A DNA stretch of 64,000 bases from Aaosphaeria pasadenensis (taxonomy: Eukaryota; Ascomycota; Dothideomycetes; Pleosporales), in the NCBI GenBank assembly GCA_022813625.1, contig JAKLMB010000006.1, positions 868,001 to 932,000 of the forward strand, given 5' to 3'. The notes under the pieces were generated by a model. It made no database searches. It was not told where the DNA came from and saw nothing but the letters and a program-made list of their open reading frames with translations. This document shows, one piece after another, positions 45,014 through 56,803 of this stretch. Positions within the stretch are counted from its first letter, which is position 1; every line of letters starts with the position of its first letter. Both the position numbers and the translations under genes were made by a program.

Positions 45014-46185
45014 ATGGGACTTTATAGCCGACGATCCCTTCTCTTGGGATATACGTCCCTTGTTCTGCTATCAGCCTCTGCCAATGCCGCCATCCTGCCG
45101 TACATCACCAGAGAAGCAGAATACAATACCGAATGCAAGACATGCCCGAGGGTACTCTGCCCAAATCAGCTGTATTATGGAACTGGAGATACTTTCAATG
45201 CTACGTGTTGGACTAGGGGAACACGAATCATCGATGGAAAGTACGTCTTAGAAGTGCAAAATGCCGAAACGGGTTGTCGCGTCCACTGACACTACCTTTC
45301 TAGTATTTGGTTGAAGAGTGAAGCAGGATGTTATGTGACCCAATACGACGTGACAGAATGGGAAGGTGACTGTAAGCTCATGGAATCAATTGCTTTCTGG
45401 TTATTGAGCTAACCCCCCGGGCAGACACGAGTGATTTGGCGTATTGTGGGAAGGCGTCGGAGGAGCGCCATATAACTGAGGAGGATGCAACACTGAAGTA
45501 CAAGACAGAATGCAGGATCTGCCCTGACCTCACTTGCGACAACGTCGCCTATCTTTCTGAGGACACTGACCTCACCTTGACATGCTGGACGGACCAGGGA
45601 CAATTGATCATCGACGACCCGTATGCCCAATCCTGAGACATTCAGAACTTCGATGCAGAATTACTGACATATTTAGGTACCATTTCAAGACCACCAATAA
45701 CTGCTATGTGGCTAGGAAGAACCTCTATTCTAAGCCAGACATCACGTACCTCGACTATTGCGGACCGATTCCCTTGCTTGAACCGGAGAAGCACTTTAAC
45801 GAGAATGGCACATCCGATGTAAACAAGCGTGACACTCTGCCCGCACCCCTCCCAGATGACATGGGTGTTCAATATCTCATCAATGTCACCGTCGGCGAAG
45901 AGTACGCGTATTGCCGGAGTTGCCCTGAGGAGACTTGCAAGAGTAAAAAGCGATATCAATTCAATCAAGAGGTCTGGCTGCAGTGCACAGAGAACTTTAA
46001 TGGGACTTGGTGGAGCGAAAGTACCGATTTCTGTTGGGTCAAGAATTCTGATTTCTGGGAGAGTCCGGAGGGTGACAGTAAGTGGAATCTCCAATTCATT
46101 CTACTCAGTTGGCTAATCCTACACAGATTACAAGTTTCCAACATGTTCATTGTTCCCCGGCGACGAGGATCTCCGCAGTGATTGA
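45014..46185 (+). CDS. Secreted cysteine-rich protein with three 6-Cys repeats
   Basis: I do not know a named function. Five exons, 45014..45240, 45304..45371, 45425..45620, 45677..46077 and 46127..46185, give 316 residues. A signal peptide of about 26 residues is followed by three tandem repeats, each with six cysteines. The repeat opening is C-x2-C-P-x3-C (ECKTCPRVLC, ECRICPDLTC, YCRSCPEETC). Next come a GD/ED/NQ turn, a TCWT-like strand, a W/H-x-K strand and a (G/N)CYV or FCWV strand, closing with YCG or TC. The strand order and the final GCYV resemble bacterial SH3-type (SH3b) domains stabilised by disulfides; this is inference. All 18 cysteines fit disulfides. Several N-glycosylation sequons (NAT, NGT) are present. 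Apoplastic effector or wall protein are both possible roles. Confidence 0.75.
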
Positions 46186-46329
46186 AGCGTGATGTCTAAG
46201 TTATCTTACGACCAAAAGGGGTTGCAGCTCTTGCGTTGATATGCATGAGATAAATGTTTTTGCCTATATGCGGCGTTTGTACAACTATCAATAATTATGT
46301 TATGTTGCCCGCGTGTAACGTCTGTCAGA

Positions 46330-48210
46330 CTATGATTTGCGCGACCGACTCCAAATGGTGCCTATCGGTTTGCTTCGCGCGTTGTCTAGGATTTCGAAAC
46401 TTCTATGCGTGGTAGTTAACCCTGGTGCTATTCCACGTGAGGCGAGTTCGTTTTTTGACCGTCTTGTGCGGTTGTCATTCCAGGAAACGAGCCAATCCTT
46501 AATCGCAGAGCCATAAAATGCGAGGAAGAGGGAAAATGCAAGGACCCCAAGGGTCAAGGAACTGGAAATTATCCAAAACAGACGTTGAGTGGTTTCCATA
46601 TCGCGAATATCCGAGAAGTTCATACCGAAGAAACTTGACACGAAGGAGAGTGGTAAGAAGATTATGGTGACAATAGTGAATACCAGTATGGCTTTCCCGT
46701 GGTCCTCAAGACGAATGTTGACAAGTTGAATGGTACGATTAATAAGAGCATTGCTATTTTCGCGCAGATCACATAGATCGCTATATTCTCGTTTCAAGTT
46801 TTCCAGCAGCTGCGCACTTGGATCCGACAAGCGAGAGAATGAGAGCTGCCGATAGGTCGCAATCCCACTAGGTGTTATAGTGTTGGCATCCCTGAGTCGA
46901 TGGCCCTGTGGACCGCTGATTGATGAGTGCCTGTTTAGAGGAGGTCCAAGCATGTCTTGGAGTTTAGTGACTACGTCTAATTGTTGGTCCATTATCTGGA
47001 TGATGATATTCAACTCTTCCTGCACCTGTAGTAAATCCATAACCAGCTTTGTACTTGGGCTTCTATGAAGGCGATATTGTAGATGCCCTAGATAGCTAGC
47101 ATATCTGTCGGAAAGACAGAGCGTGATGTCTGTCCAGAAACTACGGTGAAGCATTCCCATCGCACCACTAAGAGCCGTGACGATATGAGTTGAGGATGTG
47201 TAATCTAGTTCTGTCGTGTTCAAGAACGCGTTGCGAACGTTTCGGAATGATACCTCGAGAATGCGAGCTGATAATTGCAACGGTGGCCATCGCGACTTCC
47301 AGGACTGATTGCTTGAGAAAGTAACAATGTGGCGATCATCGATAACTAGTATCCACAGTTCATCCACGTTCAGGCCGGTAGGATAATGGCCATACCATCG
47401 GCGAACTTTAAGATCTAAAGCACGGTCTGTCTGCCAGGGTTTATGTTTCGTGAACACTTGGTGCGCTTCGCGATCTGACGTGTCTTCAAGGCGATAAAAG
47501 TGCTGAAGAATGGATCTCAGCTTATGTGATGTGCTTCTACTTGATTGGTAATTTTCTCTTGGATCGACCTGAAAACGTAACGGAGGAGTTTCGTCATCTA
47601 CGGTCCAGTCGAGAAATGGTATGCTTAGCAGCATCGGTCGGTCTCCGCTATGTCCCTCATCGTACTCATCAGGATCCGTCAGATCCTGGACAAAAGGTGC
47701 GAAATAGCGTCCATGCTTAGAGAATCGCTCGTTCTGATGGATGCAGTGCTCCAATTGATGCAATGCTGTCAGAACATCCTGGGGGTCCTTTCCCCAATCC
47801 GAGAGGGCGAGAAGACATCCGGCGAGGTAATCGGAGAATTTGCTAGAGATATGGATCCATCGACAAAGCCTCGTGTCACGGGAGTCGGAGACGGTTTTTT
47901 GAACTAAATCGCTCCGTAGGCAGTTCATCCAGCCAAATTCGTTCGCCAGCGCGCGAAGATGATGCTGTTCACTGCGATTCTTAGTGAACTCCTCCACCCG
48001 CAGGGTGTCTGATAGTCGATTTCGTTTTTCCAACGCCGGAAGTAATGTTGAAGACAAAACTTCCTTCATCTCCAACATTGGACCGATGTCATTCCGCCAG
48101 CCTTCTATGCGAACATCGTGGATCTGCAGCTGAGCAGGACTTAAGCGTCGCGTCTGCCAATACGCGTCGGAGTGCCAGTCTACCTGCGCTGGAGACCTGG
48201 CTTGTTCCAT
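46330..48210 (-). CDS. CorA-like Mg2+ transporter family protein
   Basis: Intronless gene for 626 residues. The C-terminal part has two close hydrophobic segments, the first ending in the CorA signature GMN (SFFGMNFSDI, about residue 530), the second about 15 residues later. A long N-terminal soluble region of about 500 residues is mostly helical, with a coiled stretch just before the first membrane segment, as in CorA funnels. The protein should form a membrane channel or transporter for Mg2+ or another divalent cation. Many fungal paralogues of this shape exist and their cargo is untested. The C-terminal tail of about 55 residues is basic. The start is the first ATG; a few codons earlier the frame is closed. 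Confidence 0.85.
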   Translation of the reverse strand: MEQARSPAQVDWHSDAYWQTRRLSPAQLQIHDVRIEGWRNDIGPMLEMKEVLSSTLLPALEKRNRLSDTLRVEEFTKNRSEQHHLRALANEFGWMNCLRSDLVQKTVSDSRDTRLCRWIHISSKFSDYLAGCLLALSDWGKDPQDVLTALHQLEHCIHQNERFSKHGRYFAPFVQDLTDPDEYDEGHSGDRPMLLSIPFLDWTVDDETPPLRFQVDPRENYQSSRSTSHKLRSILQHFYRLEDTSDREAHQVFTKHKPWQTDRALDLKVRRWYGHYPTGLNVDELWILVIDDRHIVTFSSNQSWKSRWPPLQLSARILEVSFRNVRNAFLNTTELDYTSSTHIVTALSGAMGMLHRSFWTDITLCLSDRYASYLGHLQYRLHRSPSTKLVMDLLQVQEELNIIIQIMDQQLDVVTKLQDMLGPPLNRHSSISGPQGHRLRDANTITPSGIATYRQLSFSRLSDPSAQLLENLKREYSDLCDLRENSNALINRTIQLVNIRLEDHGKAILVFTIVTIIFLPLSFVSSFFGMNFSDIRDMETTQRLFWIISSSLTLGVLAFSLFLAFYGSAIKDWLVSWNDNRTRRSKNELASRGIAPGLTTTHRSFEILDNARSKPIGTIWSRSRKS

Positions 48211-49338
48211 GACGAGATGATTGTGATAAAATCATCATTCGATCAAGGTGAGGATGTCGATTGAGAACGCGACGCCGAAATCTTTGTGATTAACAAAATC
48301 CAGCCACACCTGGTAGATTGAAGCGCTTGGGTGGAGCTGAACGATTGATCGACCACACTAAACCCCATTGGGGCACTCCCCTGAAGCCTTTCGCATAACT
48401 ATAGGGATAGGTACATGTAATGGGCTGCGAAGAAGAATTGCTCGAGACAATTGAAGATCAAGTATTACTTATCGTGTTATTCTAGGATAATCACAAGCAA
48501 GGGAAACAAATCTCCTCTTTGAATTAGTAATAGCGAGTGGTAACGATTCTGATTTCTTGGAAGTGCAGGAGTGTCCATGATCAATGTATCAATTGCATCC
48601 GTGATCGAAGAGGGTACCGATTCTCAGCTTGATGATGGGTGATATAATACAGTTTTCTTTCAATGGGCTCAGCAATCGCGTTGAGTTTCAAGTAATGCCT
48701 AAGTGCGGGAGTGCATATGGGGTGTCCCTTGGGACTTGACCTGTGGAAGAGGCATGGAATAGATACAGAATCCCCAAGTACCTAGAAGCAAAAGAACTTT
48801 CGAGTCCTGGGAGTTCAAGAGAGCTTGCTTGTGATATATGAAGATCTCGAGATATGATCGGATGACCTTCTGAAGATGAAGTCCTTCTTGACGGTACAAA
48901 GTAAGTCGGCAATGAGTTGAACGATCTCCTGACCTAAACTACACCACTTACCCTAGAGTAGCCGTTCTCCTAGCTTTATAAGTTCTTCGACACAACATAC
49001 AATGTTTTGCAGACACGGTTCCGAGTAGGAATAAAAGACTGATGAATTCAACAAAAAGCTGTGTTCATTGTTCTGATGCGTACCTTGCGTTACGCGGGTA
49101 GTGCCTGTCCACCAATCAGACCACAGCAGTTACACATGCTTGCATCGCTCGGCTCTCCGCAACCATGCCATGACGATGGAATTACTCGACTGTAGCACGG
49201 TATTTGAAGTCCTCATTCCTTTCACTTCGTCAACATTGACAGTTGTCCTTTCTCGAAAGCATTCTGCAGCAATCAACAACCCCCAGTAAAGTGATCAACC
49301 GAAAGATTTCGATTCAACTTACCACACATCTCATCATC
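48211..49338. other. Divergent intergenic region
   Basis: About 1.1 kb between the CorA-like gene and the DUF2231 gene. No supported gene or repeat. Promoters of both genes are expected here. Confidence 0.5.
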
Positions 49339-49913
49339 ATGTCAAAGTATGTTTCCCCATCATATCCCCAAAAACAGATCGCAGGCTAAGTGAAAATAGC
49401 CATCCAGTACACCCAGCGACAGTTCATTTCCCTATCGCGTTTACCCTACTTGCTGGTCTTCTCGATACAGTTTACGCAGCTTCAGCCAACCCCCTCACGT
49501 CCAAGTTTGTGAACTCTACCATCAAAACACTTGACATTCAGCTCGCGCCGGCCACATTTCCTATACTCTCTCACTATGTAACGCTCCTCATACTCATCAC
49601 GAGTGCTCCAGCAGTTGTCAGCGGAGCATTGGAGCTCATGCCAGTGATCAAAAGGGACGGATTTGGTTCGAAGAAAGCAAAGGCCGGAGTACTTCATGCA
49701 GTGGTCAATGACTTGACCGTGTTCGGGGCTGCCTACAATTTTTGGACCAGAAGGCAGAAGATAGGCTTTGTGCCTAGTGAGACCAACCTTCTGATCAGCA
49801 TCTTGATCGCAACTCCTGCGACTCTCTTCGCGGCATATCTGGGTGGGCAGCTGGTGTATCAATATGGAATGGGCATTGGACGCGGACAAACTAAGTCAAA
49901 GAAAGCACAGTAG
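49339..49913 (+). CDS. DUF2231-type membrane protein
   Basis: Exons 49339..49346 and 49400..49913 encode 173 residues. The first coding exon is only 8 nt (Met-Ser and two bases of Asn), followed by a 53-nt intron (GTATGT donor, GGCTAAG branch, AATAG acceptor). The join gives MSNHPVHPATVHFPIAFTLLAG, matching the HPxHPxxVHFPIA opening of DUF2231 membrane proteins. About four hydrophobic helices are visible and a short basic tail (KSKKAQ) ends the protein. A conserved His-rich start in a membrane protein suggests metal or haem contact, but no biochemical role is known. Without the tiny exon the frame lacks a start codon near the conserved motif. Confidence 0.8.
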
Positions 49914-51171
49914 ATGGTCAGAGGATAGCAGGGAGTGGTTTATCAGCTCGGACAGTACAGTAATGTCATCGTGGAAATCCTCATCTTTCCAGTGTTTACA
50001 TGAGGTCTCACAAATCAAATCATTTTAATCACTTACAAATCGAATCATTATAACCATCTGCCTTCTCCATTCGGTAGCATTTATTATGATTGAAAAGCTC
50101 GCACACTTCTCGCTTGTACATAGGTAGGAGTTAAGCCGATCGAAAGCCTAGGGGTGTTACAGATATGACAAGGTGATGCCTACATGAACCACCCACCGAG
50201 ATGTTCATCTGTACAGGGGAACAATACACACCACAGCGGTCAACCTAAAGAATTATCTGGCACCATTAAACCCACCAATATCAACCTACTTTTTCCGACT
50301 TTGAAAGAGCAACCGCCATGCACTTCATCAAGGAAATGAACTTCGTCACCTCAGGATAAGCAATCGGCTCTTTCGAGAATTCAAGCATGCAATTTAAAAA
50401 ATTGGCTGACACACCAACATCCATACATCTGCGCGCTTCCCAGTACATACGTGGTTGCTGTAGAACACTATCAAAGCTACTCATTTTGAGTGGCCATAGA
50501 AACTATCAGGCGTTGACGTCATAACAGAACGCATCCTGATGGCGCGATACAAGGGAACTAATACTCCGTACTGTGTTGAAGATGCTGCTTTGTGCAAATT
50601 AGGAATGAATTGTCCTCTAATGATGACCTAGTTCGAGTGTGGAGTGACGATAGCAGGCCAGCAGAACGACACATGATCAGATGGCGTTCGTGCGATTGCA
50701 ATGGCTAACTTCAAAGGTGAGTACCTAGTTGATAAGTAGGTTCAATGTTCTATATTTGCACACTATTTAAGTTCGAAATAACAAGCCTGAGGAATCTTAT
50801 GAGTAGGACAGTCTATTGTTCGAAAATTTTAATGGCATATGCGTATTTCTCTACTTCCCTACAGGGCGTTTTGGGTTGGTGTTTGTCTAAGATAGTGGCG
50901 ATCCCTTTCCCCTTAGGGAGTTAGACTGATGGAACCGCCGCGGTGCGGTTACGTCCGTGCGTCAAACGCGACTTTCATCAATTCTATTCTGTCCGCGACC
51001 ATCGCTCACTCCTCAACCCAGATACTACACCGTCTGCTACACGCGTTAACACCATCCGATCACACAAGTTCTCTACTGCAATAGATTCGGAAACTTTGAC
51101 TGCCGCGAATTCCACCCGCGACCCTCAACCTATACCATTCTAACGCGCCGAGCACGGCCCAAACGGGCAAT
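49914..51171. other. Intergenic region
   Basis: About 1.26 kb without a supported gene. AT-rich on the left. The right end holds the ISWI leader, with an upstream open frame at 50943-51143 that I regard as chance. Confidence 0.5.
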
Positions 51172-54100
51172 ATGGCTCGCAAGAAGGCTGGTCACAACGA
51201 TTCAGATGGCCCATCGACAGCCGACGTGTCTGCGAATGAAGATGTCGAGATGCAGGAGCAAGATGGCAAGATAAATGGTTTCAATAAGTTCACAGTGAGT
51301 CTTCACCATTTTGCGATCGATTCACGCGGTGCCGCATTTTAGTATTGCGCTCGATACCTGTCAATCGTCAAACGCCTTTAGAAGGGGCTTAGAGTGCATA
51401 CCAACTAACACGCGCAATTCCAGTATTTCCAAGATACCCCGGATTACACGGTATTGATCAGAATCTGCTTCTCCCTTTGCCCATCTTCTAATTTCAGATC
51501 AGGATTCTGACACAAACCCTAATACGACTGCTAGCAGCGTCGCAGGGGATAATGTGCCAACCGACGGACGGAAACGGCGATCGGAAGCGTTCAATATGCG
51601 CAAGAGCATATATGGCAAGAAACATGATCGCCTTGGTGAATCAAAGGCAAGTTGCGCGCAATCACCACACGAGCGCATTCGCGTCCCCCATTCCTTGACT
51701 AACGTTGCGCAGGAAGATGATACCCTTCGCCGATTTAGATATCTGCTTGGTCTCACCGACCTTTTCCGACACTTTATCGATTCGAATCCCAATCCCCGCA
51801 TCAAAGAAACCCTCGCGGAAATCGACCGACAGAACGCCGAAGATGAAGCCAAGGCCAAGAACAGCAAGCTTCGCAAGGGAGGTGCAGCCGTAGAGCGCCG
51901 CAGGAAGACTGAACAAGAGGAGGATGCTGAGCTCGTGCGTGAAGAGAAGCACGGTGGCCATCACGAGACAGTGTTCCGTGAGTCTCCTGGTTACATCAAA
52001 GGTGGCAAGATGCGTGACTACCAGGTTGCGGGCCTCAATTGGCTCATCTCTTTGCATGAGAATGGTATCTCAGGTATTCTCGCCGACGAGATGGGTCTTG
52101 GGAAAACCCTTCAAACGATATCCTTCCTTGGTTATCTCCGTTTCATCGCCGGAATTTCTGGGCCACATTTGGTAGTCGTACCGAAGTCTACGCTTGACAA
52201 CTGGAAGCGCGAATTTGGCAAATGGATTCCCGATATCAACGTTCTCGTTCTGCAAGGAGCTAAGGAAGAGCGTGCTGAGCTGATCCAGGAGCGACTTGTG
52301 GATGAGAACTTTGATGTGTGTATCACAAGTTACGAAATGATTCTCCGTGAGAAGAGTCATTTGAAGAAGTTCGCATGGGAGTACATCATCATCGACGAAG
52401 CACACCGCATCAAGAACGAAACATCATCACTTGCACAAATCATTAGAGAATTCAATTCTCGAAATCGACTTCTGATTACTGGAACTCCGCTTCAAAACAA
52501 CCTTCACGAATTATGGGCTCTCCTAAACTTCCTACTACCTGACGTCTTTGGTGACGCAGCCGCATTCGACGAATGGTTCTCCACGCAAGGCGAGGATTCT
52601 GACACTGTAGTACAACAACTGCATAAAGTCCTGAGACCTTTCCTACTGCGTCGTGTCAAGAGCGATGTCGAAAAGTCGCTGCTGCCCAAGAAGGAGGTCA
52701 ATTTGTACATCGGCATGTCTGATATGCAGGTCAAGTGGTATAAGAAGATTCTGGAAAAAGACATCGATGCTGTCAATGGTGGTGCAGGCAACAAAGAATC
52801 CAAAACACGGCTGTTGAACATTGTCATGCAACTTCGGAAGTGTTGCAATCACCCTTACCTCTTCGAAGGAGCTGAGCCCGGTCCTCCATACACGACTGAT
52901 GAGCATCTGGTCCATAACGCTGCCAAAATGGTCATGCTCGATAATCTTCTCAAGCGCATGAAAGCCCAAGGGAGCAGAGTCTTGATCTTCTCTCAGATGA
53001 GCCGTATGCTCGATATTCTGGAGGATTATTCTGTCTTTCGTAATTATCCGTACTGTCGTATCGATGGCTCGACTGCTCACGAAGATCGAATCGCAGCTAT
53101 TGACGATTACAACAAGGAAGGTTCAGAGAAATTTCTATTCCTTCTGACTACTCGCGCAGGTGGCTTGGGAATCAACCTAACTTCTGCCGATATTGTTATA
53201 CTTTTCGACAGTGACTGGAATCCTCAGGCTGATCTCCAAGCCATGGACAGGGCTCACCGTATCGGTCAAACCAAGCAGGTCGTAGTATTCCGATTTGTCT
53301 CCGAGAACGCAATCGAAGAAAAGGTTCTGGAACGTGCAGCACAAAAACTGCGACTCGATCAGCTAGTCATTCAACAAGGTCGCGCTCAACAGCCTGTGAA
53401 GAATGCGGCATCTAAGGATGAGTTGCTCACCATGATTCAGCATGGAGCCGAAAAGGTTTTCCAGAGTCAGGGTGCCCTTGGAGCGATGTCGGGATCCAAT
53501 GACTTCTCAGAAGATGACATCGATGCCATTCTCAAGCACGGCGAAGAGAGGACGGCAGCACTCAATGCTCGTTACGAGAAGCTTGGGTTGGACGACCTTC
53601 AGAAATTTACCTCTGACTCAGCATATGAATGGAATGGTGAGACTTTCCAGCCTCGTAAGAAGGAAATCGGACTCACTTGGATCAACCCATCCAAGCGAGA
53701 GAGGAAAGAGATTGGATATTCCATGGACAATTACTACCGCAATGCGTTGGCAACTGGTAATCGACAAGAAGCCAAAGCGCCTAGAATTCCTCGTGCTCCA
53801 AAACAGGTTGTCATACACGATTACCAGTTCTTCCCTCCACAACTTGCAGAGCTACAAGAGAAGGAGACCGCTTGGTACCGCAAAGAGAACAACATCAAAG
53901 CTCCGCTGCCCGACGGTTCGGACGAGGAATTAGAGACTCGCGAGGCTGATCAGGAACTAGCGCAGAAAGAGATTGACAACGCAATTCCCCTCACAGAGGC
54001 GGAAAAGGAAGAAAAGGAGGCCCTGATTGCCAAAGGTTTCCCAGAATGGAACAAGCGAGACTTCCAGCAGTTCCTGAACGGTACCGCTAAATATGGACGC

Positions 54101-54854
54101 CAGAATTACGAAGGTATCTCTGAGGAAGTTGATGGCAAGGATCCCGACGAAATCGCGGAATACGCCAAAACATTCTGGAAGAAGTACAAGACCCTCGACA
54201 ATTGGCAGAAGCATTTGAATGTAATCGAGGAGGGAGAAGCCCGCGTGCGCCTGGCAGAGGAGAAGAAACGACTGCTTGCGAAGAAGATTGGACAGTACCG
54301 CATGCCACTCCAAAACATGACCATCAAGTATACCGTATCGACCACGAACAAAAAGGTATATACGGAAGAGGAAGACCGGTTCCTTCTGGTGATGCTCAAC
54401 AAACATGGCATTGAGGATGAACAAATCAACGAGAAGATTCGAGATGAAATTCGCCAGTCGCCGCTGTTCCGTTTCGACTGGTTTTTCCTCAGCCGTACCC
54501 CACAAGAAATCGGCCGTCGCTGTACCACCCTAATCCAGGCGGTAGTGCGAGAACTTGGTGATGGGGACGTGAAGAATGGCAAAGGCAAGCGCGCTCTAGA
54601 GGAAGATGACAGCGAGGATGAAGACGAGCTACCTGTCAAGAAGAAGGCCAAAGGCAATGTCAAAGTGAGTAACAATTGTCCCCACCTACATGGTTCCAGA
54701 CTAATGATAACCCTAGAACAAACAACTTGACACCGTCAAAGGCAAAGGGAAGGGTTCGGCCTCCGCCTCAACGTCTCGTGCGACTAGTGTAGCTTCCAAC
54801 AGCAGCCCTGCTCCTTCCAGCGCTAAATCGAAAGCGAAGGGAAAGAAGAGATGA
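51172..54854 (+). CDS. ISWI chromatin-remodelling ATPase
   Basis: Nucleosome-spacing ATPase of the imitation-switch class. Exons are 51172..51294, 51424..51450, 51503..51646, 51713..54664 and 54717..54854, giving 1127 residues. Exon 2 is 27 nt (YFQDTPDYT). Its junction to exon 3 uses the second of two close AGs, the one that keeps frame. Intron 3 (51647..51712) is a GC-AG intron of 66 nt without stop. The AutoN/NTR segment precedes the Snf2 ATPase (DEMGLGKT at about residue 190, DEAH box, then helicase C with RIDGSTAHEDR and AHRIGQTK). HAND, SANT (WNKRDFQQFLNGTAKYGR) and SLIDE (FDWFFLSRTPQEIGRRCTTLI) domains follow, then a basic Ser-rich tail. Fungi have ISW1/ISW2-type paralogues and I cannot tell which this is. 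Confidence 0.95.
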
Positions 54855-55653
54855 ACAAGATGCAGCTCCTCTTCGTTGAGCCCTGTTGCTCATATCACTG
54901 CGTTTTCTTGTAGTGGGCTGTTTTCAGACAGGTAATTCCTTGGATGCATAAGGGATGTTTTTTTGTGCCTATCATCGCGCGTCCAGAAGGGCGATCATAG
55001 GTGGTTTTTCCTAGATGTAAATGAACCGGGAATCTTTGAAGAGGCGTTTGGAGCACAATGGGCGCGAGGCATGCGAGAGTCTAGATTAGTTCCCTATTTG
55101 CCTTCTGGGTGCAGTGTCCTCGGCCGTCAATGGTGATCAGAGAAGATATTATATTCTCCAGGATCAATTAGTGTAAAATCGAGTCAGTCTGCAATAAATA
55201 GAAAGGCGACAATAATTTGAAGGGTTTGGTCAACATATGGCCTCAAAATCGTGAATACTTCTTTCTTGAGTAGGTTGTGGCGCATGACAGCCACATATGC
55301 GGGGATGACGCGCACGGTGATGCTTCGGTGGTCCTGCCCATGACGATCGCAAAACGCCTCGGTGCAGCTTGTGCTTCGTTATCCTCCCCCACAATCAGTA
55401 AAGCTCATAATCTGTTTCTGTTCGTAGTCTTTGTTACTCTCCAAAACTCGAACACTCGTTCGCTCCTCGCTCCTCGCTCCATCATTGGTTGTTGAATAGT
55501 CGTACGTTCATCCTTCCAGAAAGTTCTCTACAACAACAACTTCGGTTGGAACCTGCCAACTTTGTGTTATCTATTCCGACCGCGACTGACTGGATTGTTT
55601 TATATTCACAGGCTTGTAACACAATCTCGCGTCTACCCTTACAGTCCGCAAAG
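54855..55653. other. Intergenic region with GET3 promoter
   Basis: About 800 bases holding the ISWI 3' UTR and the GET3 promoter and leader. The leader is CT-rich and the GET3 frame stays open upstream of the ATG but without another ATG. No gene recognised. Confidence 0.5.
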
Positions 55654-56803
55654 ATGGCAACCGCTGCTGTGATCGATGACGACGTTCTGGAGCCCACGCT
55701 CCAATCCATTCTTGATCAAAAGACCCTTCGCTGGATCTTCGTTGGAGGCAAAGGTGGTGTCGGCAAAACGACTACGTCATGCTCTCTCGCAATTCAGCTC
55801 GCAAAGCATCGCAAATCAGTCCTTCTTATCTCTACGGATCCCGCACACAATCTGAGCGATGCCTTCAACCAGAAGTTTGGCAAGGATGCGCGGTTGATCA
55901 ACGGCTTTGACAACCTAAGCGCCATGGAAATTGACCCTAATGGAAGCATACAAGACCTCCTCGCTGCTGGGGGCGAGAACGCAGAGGACGCAATGGCAGG
56001 ATTGGGAGGCATGGGAAACATGATGCAGGATCTAGCATTCAGCGTAAGTACATTCAGCGTAATGAGGAAGTATGGGCCTGCAGCGACATAGTCAAGATAC
56101 TAATGGACGTCTTATAGATTCCTGGTGTTGATGAAGCCATGTCCTTCGCCGAAGTCCTCAAGCAAGTCAAATCGCTTTCCTACGAAGTCATTATTTTCGA
56201 TACCGCTCCCACCGGCCACACGCTTCGTTTCCTACAATTTCCTACCGTTATGGAGAAGGCACTCGCAAAGGTCTCGCAACTGTCGCGCCAATTCGGCCCT
56301 ATGCTCAACTCCTTCCTCGGAGGAGGAGGACGTCTCCCCAATGGACAGAACATGGACGAGTTAATAGAGAAGATGGAGTCTCTGCGCGCCACAATCTCAG
56401 AAGTTAACGGACAATTCAAAGATGCGGATTTGACGACATTCGTCTGCGTATGCATTCCTGAGTTCTTAAGTTTATACGAGACGGAGCGTATGATCCAGGA
56501 GCTAAGCAGCTACGAGATCGACACGCATGCAATCGTTGTCAACCAGTTGCTCTTCCCTAAGCAGGACAACCCTTGTGAGCAATGCAATGCCAGGCGCAAG
56601 ATGCAAAAGAAGTATCTCGAGCAGATCGAAGAACTGTATGATGAGTTCAACGTCGTCAAGATGCCACTCTTGGTAGAGGAAGTGAGAGGAAAGGAGAAAT
56701 TAGAGAAGTAAGTCAACAAGGACTCTGATTCTTCAGTTGCAGAACTAACCTATCCAATAGATTCAGTGAAATGCTCGTGCAGCCGTTCGTACCACCGCAG
56801 TAG
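55654..56803 (+). CDS. GET3: Get3, tail-anchored protein targeting ATPase
   Basis: Cytosolic homodimeric ATPase of the ArsA family that binds tail-anchored membrane proteins and hands them to the Get1/Get2 receptor on the ER. Exons 55654..56043, 56118..56707 and 56761..56803 (introns 74 and 53 nt) give 340 residues, the usual Get3 size. The deviant Walker A GGKGGVGKTT is at about residues 31-40, switch I STDPAHNLSDAF at 63-74, switch II DTAPTGHTLRFLQ at about 166-178, and the A-loop/ADP region NQLLFP later. A CxxC pair (CEQCNARR) supplies the dimer's zinc site. A Met/Gly-rich client-binding insert (GGMGNMMQD) is present. The last exon is only 14 codons and ends VPPQ. All motifs are intact. 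Confidence 0.97.

Noticed and set aside
50943..51143. Upstream open frame before ISWI
   Set aside because: Short, no domain; it could at most be a chance uORF in the leader.
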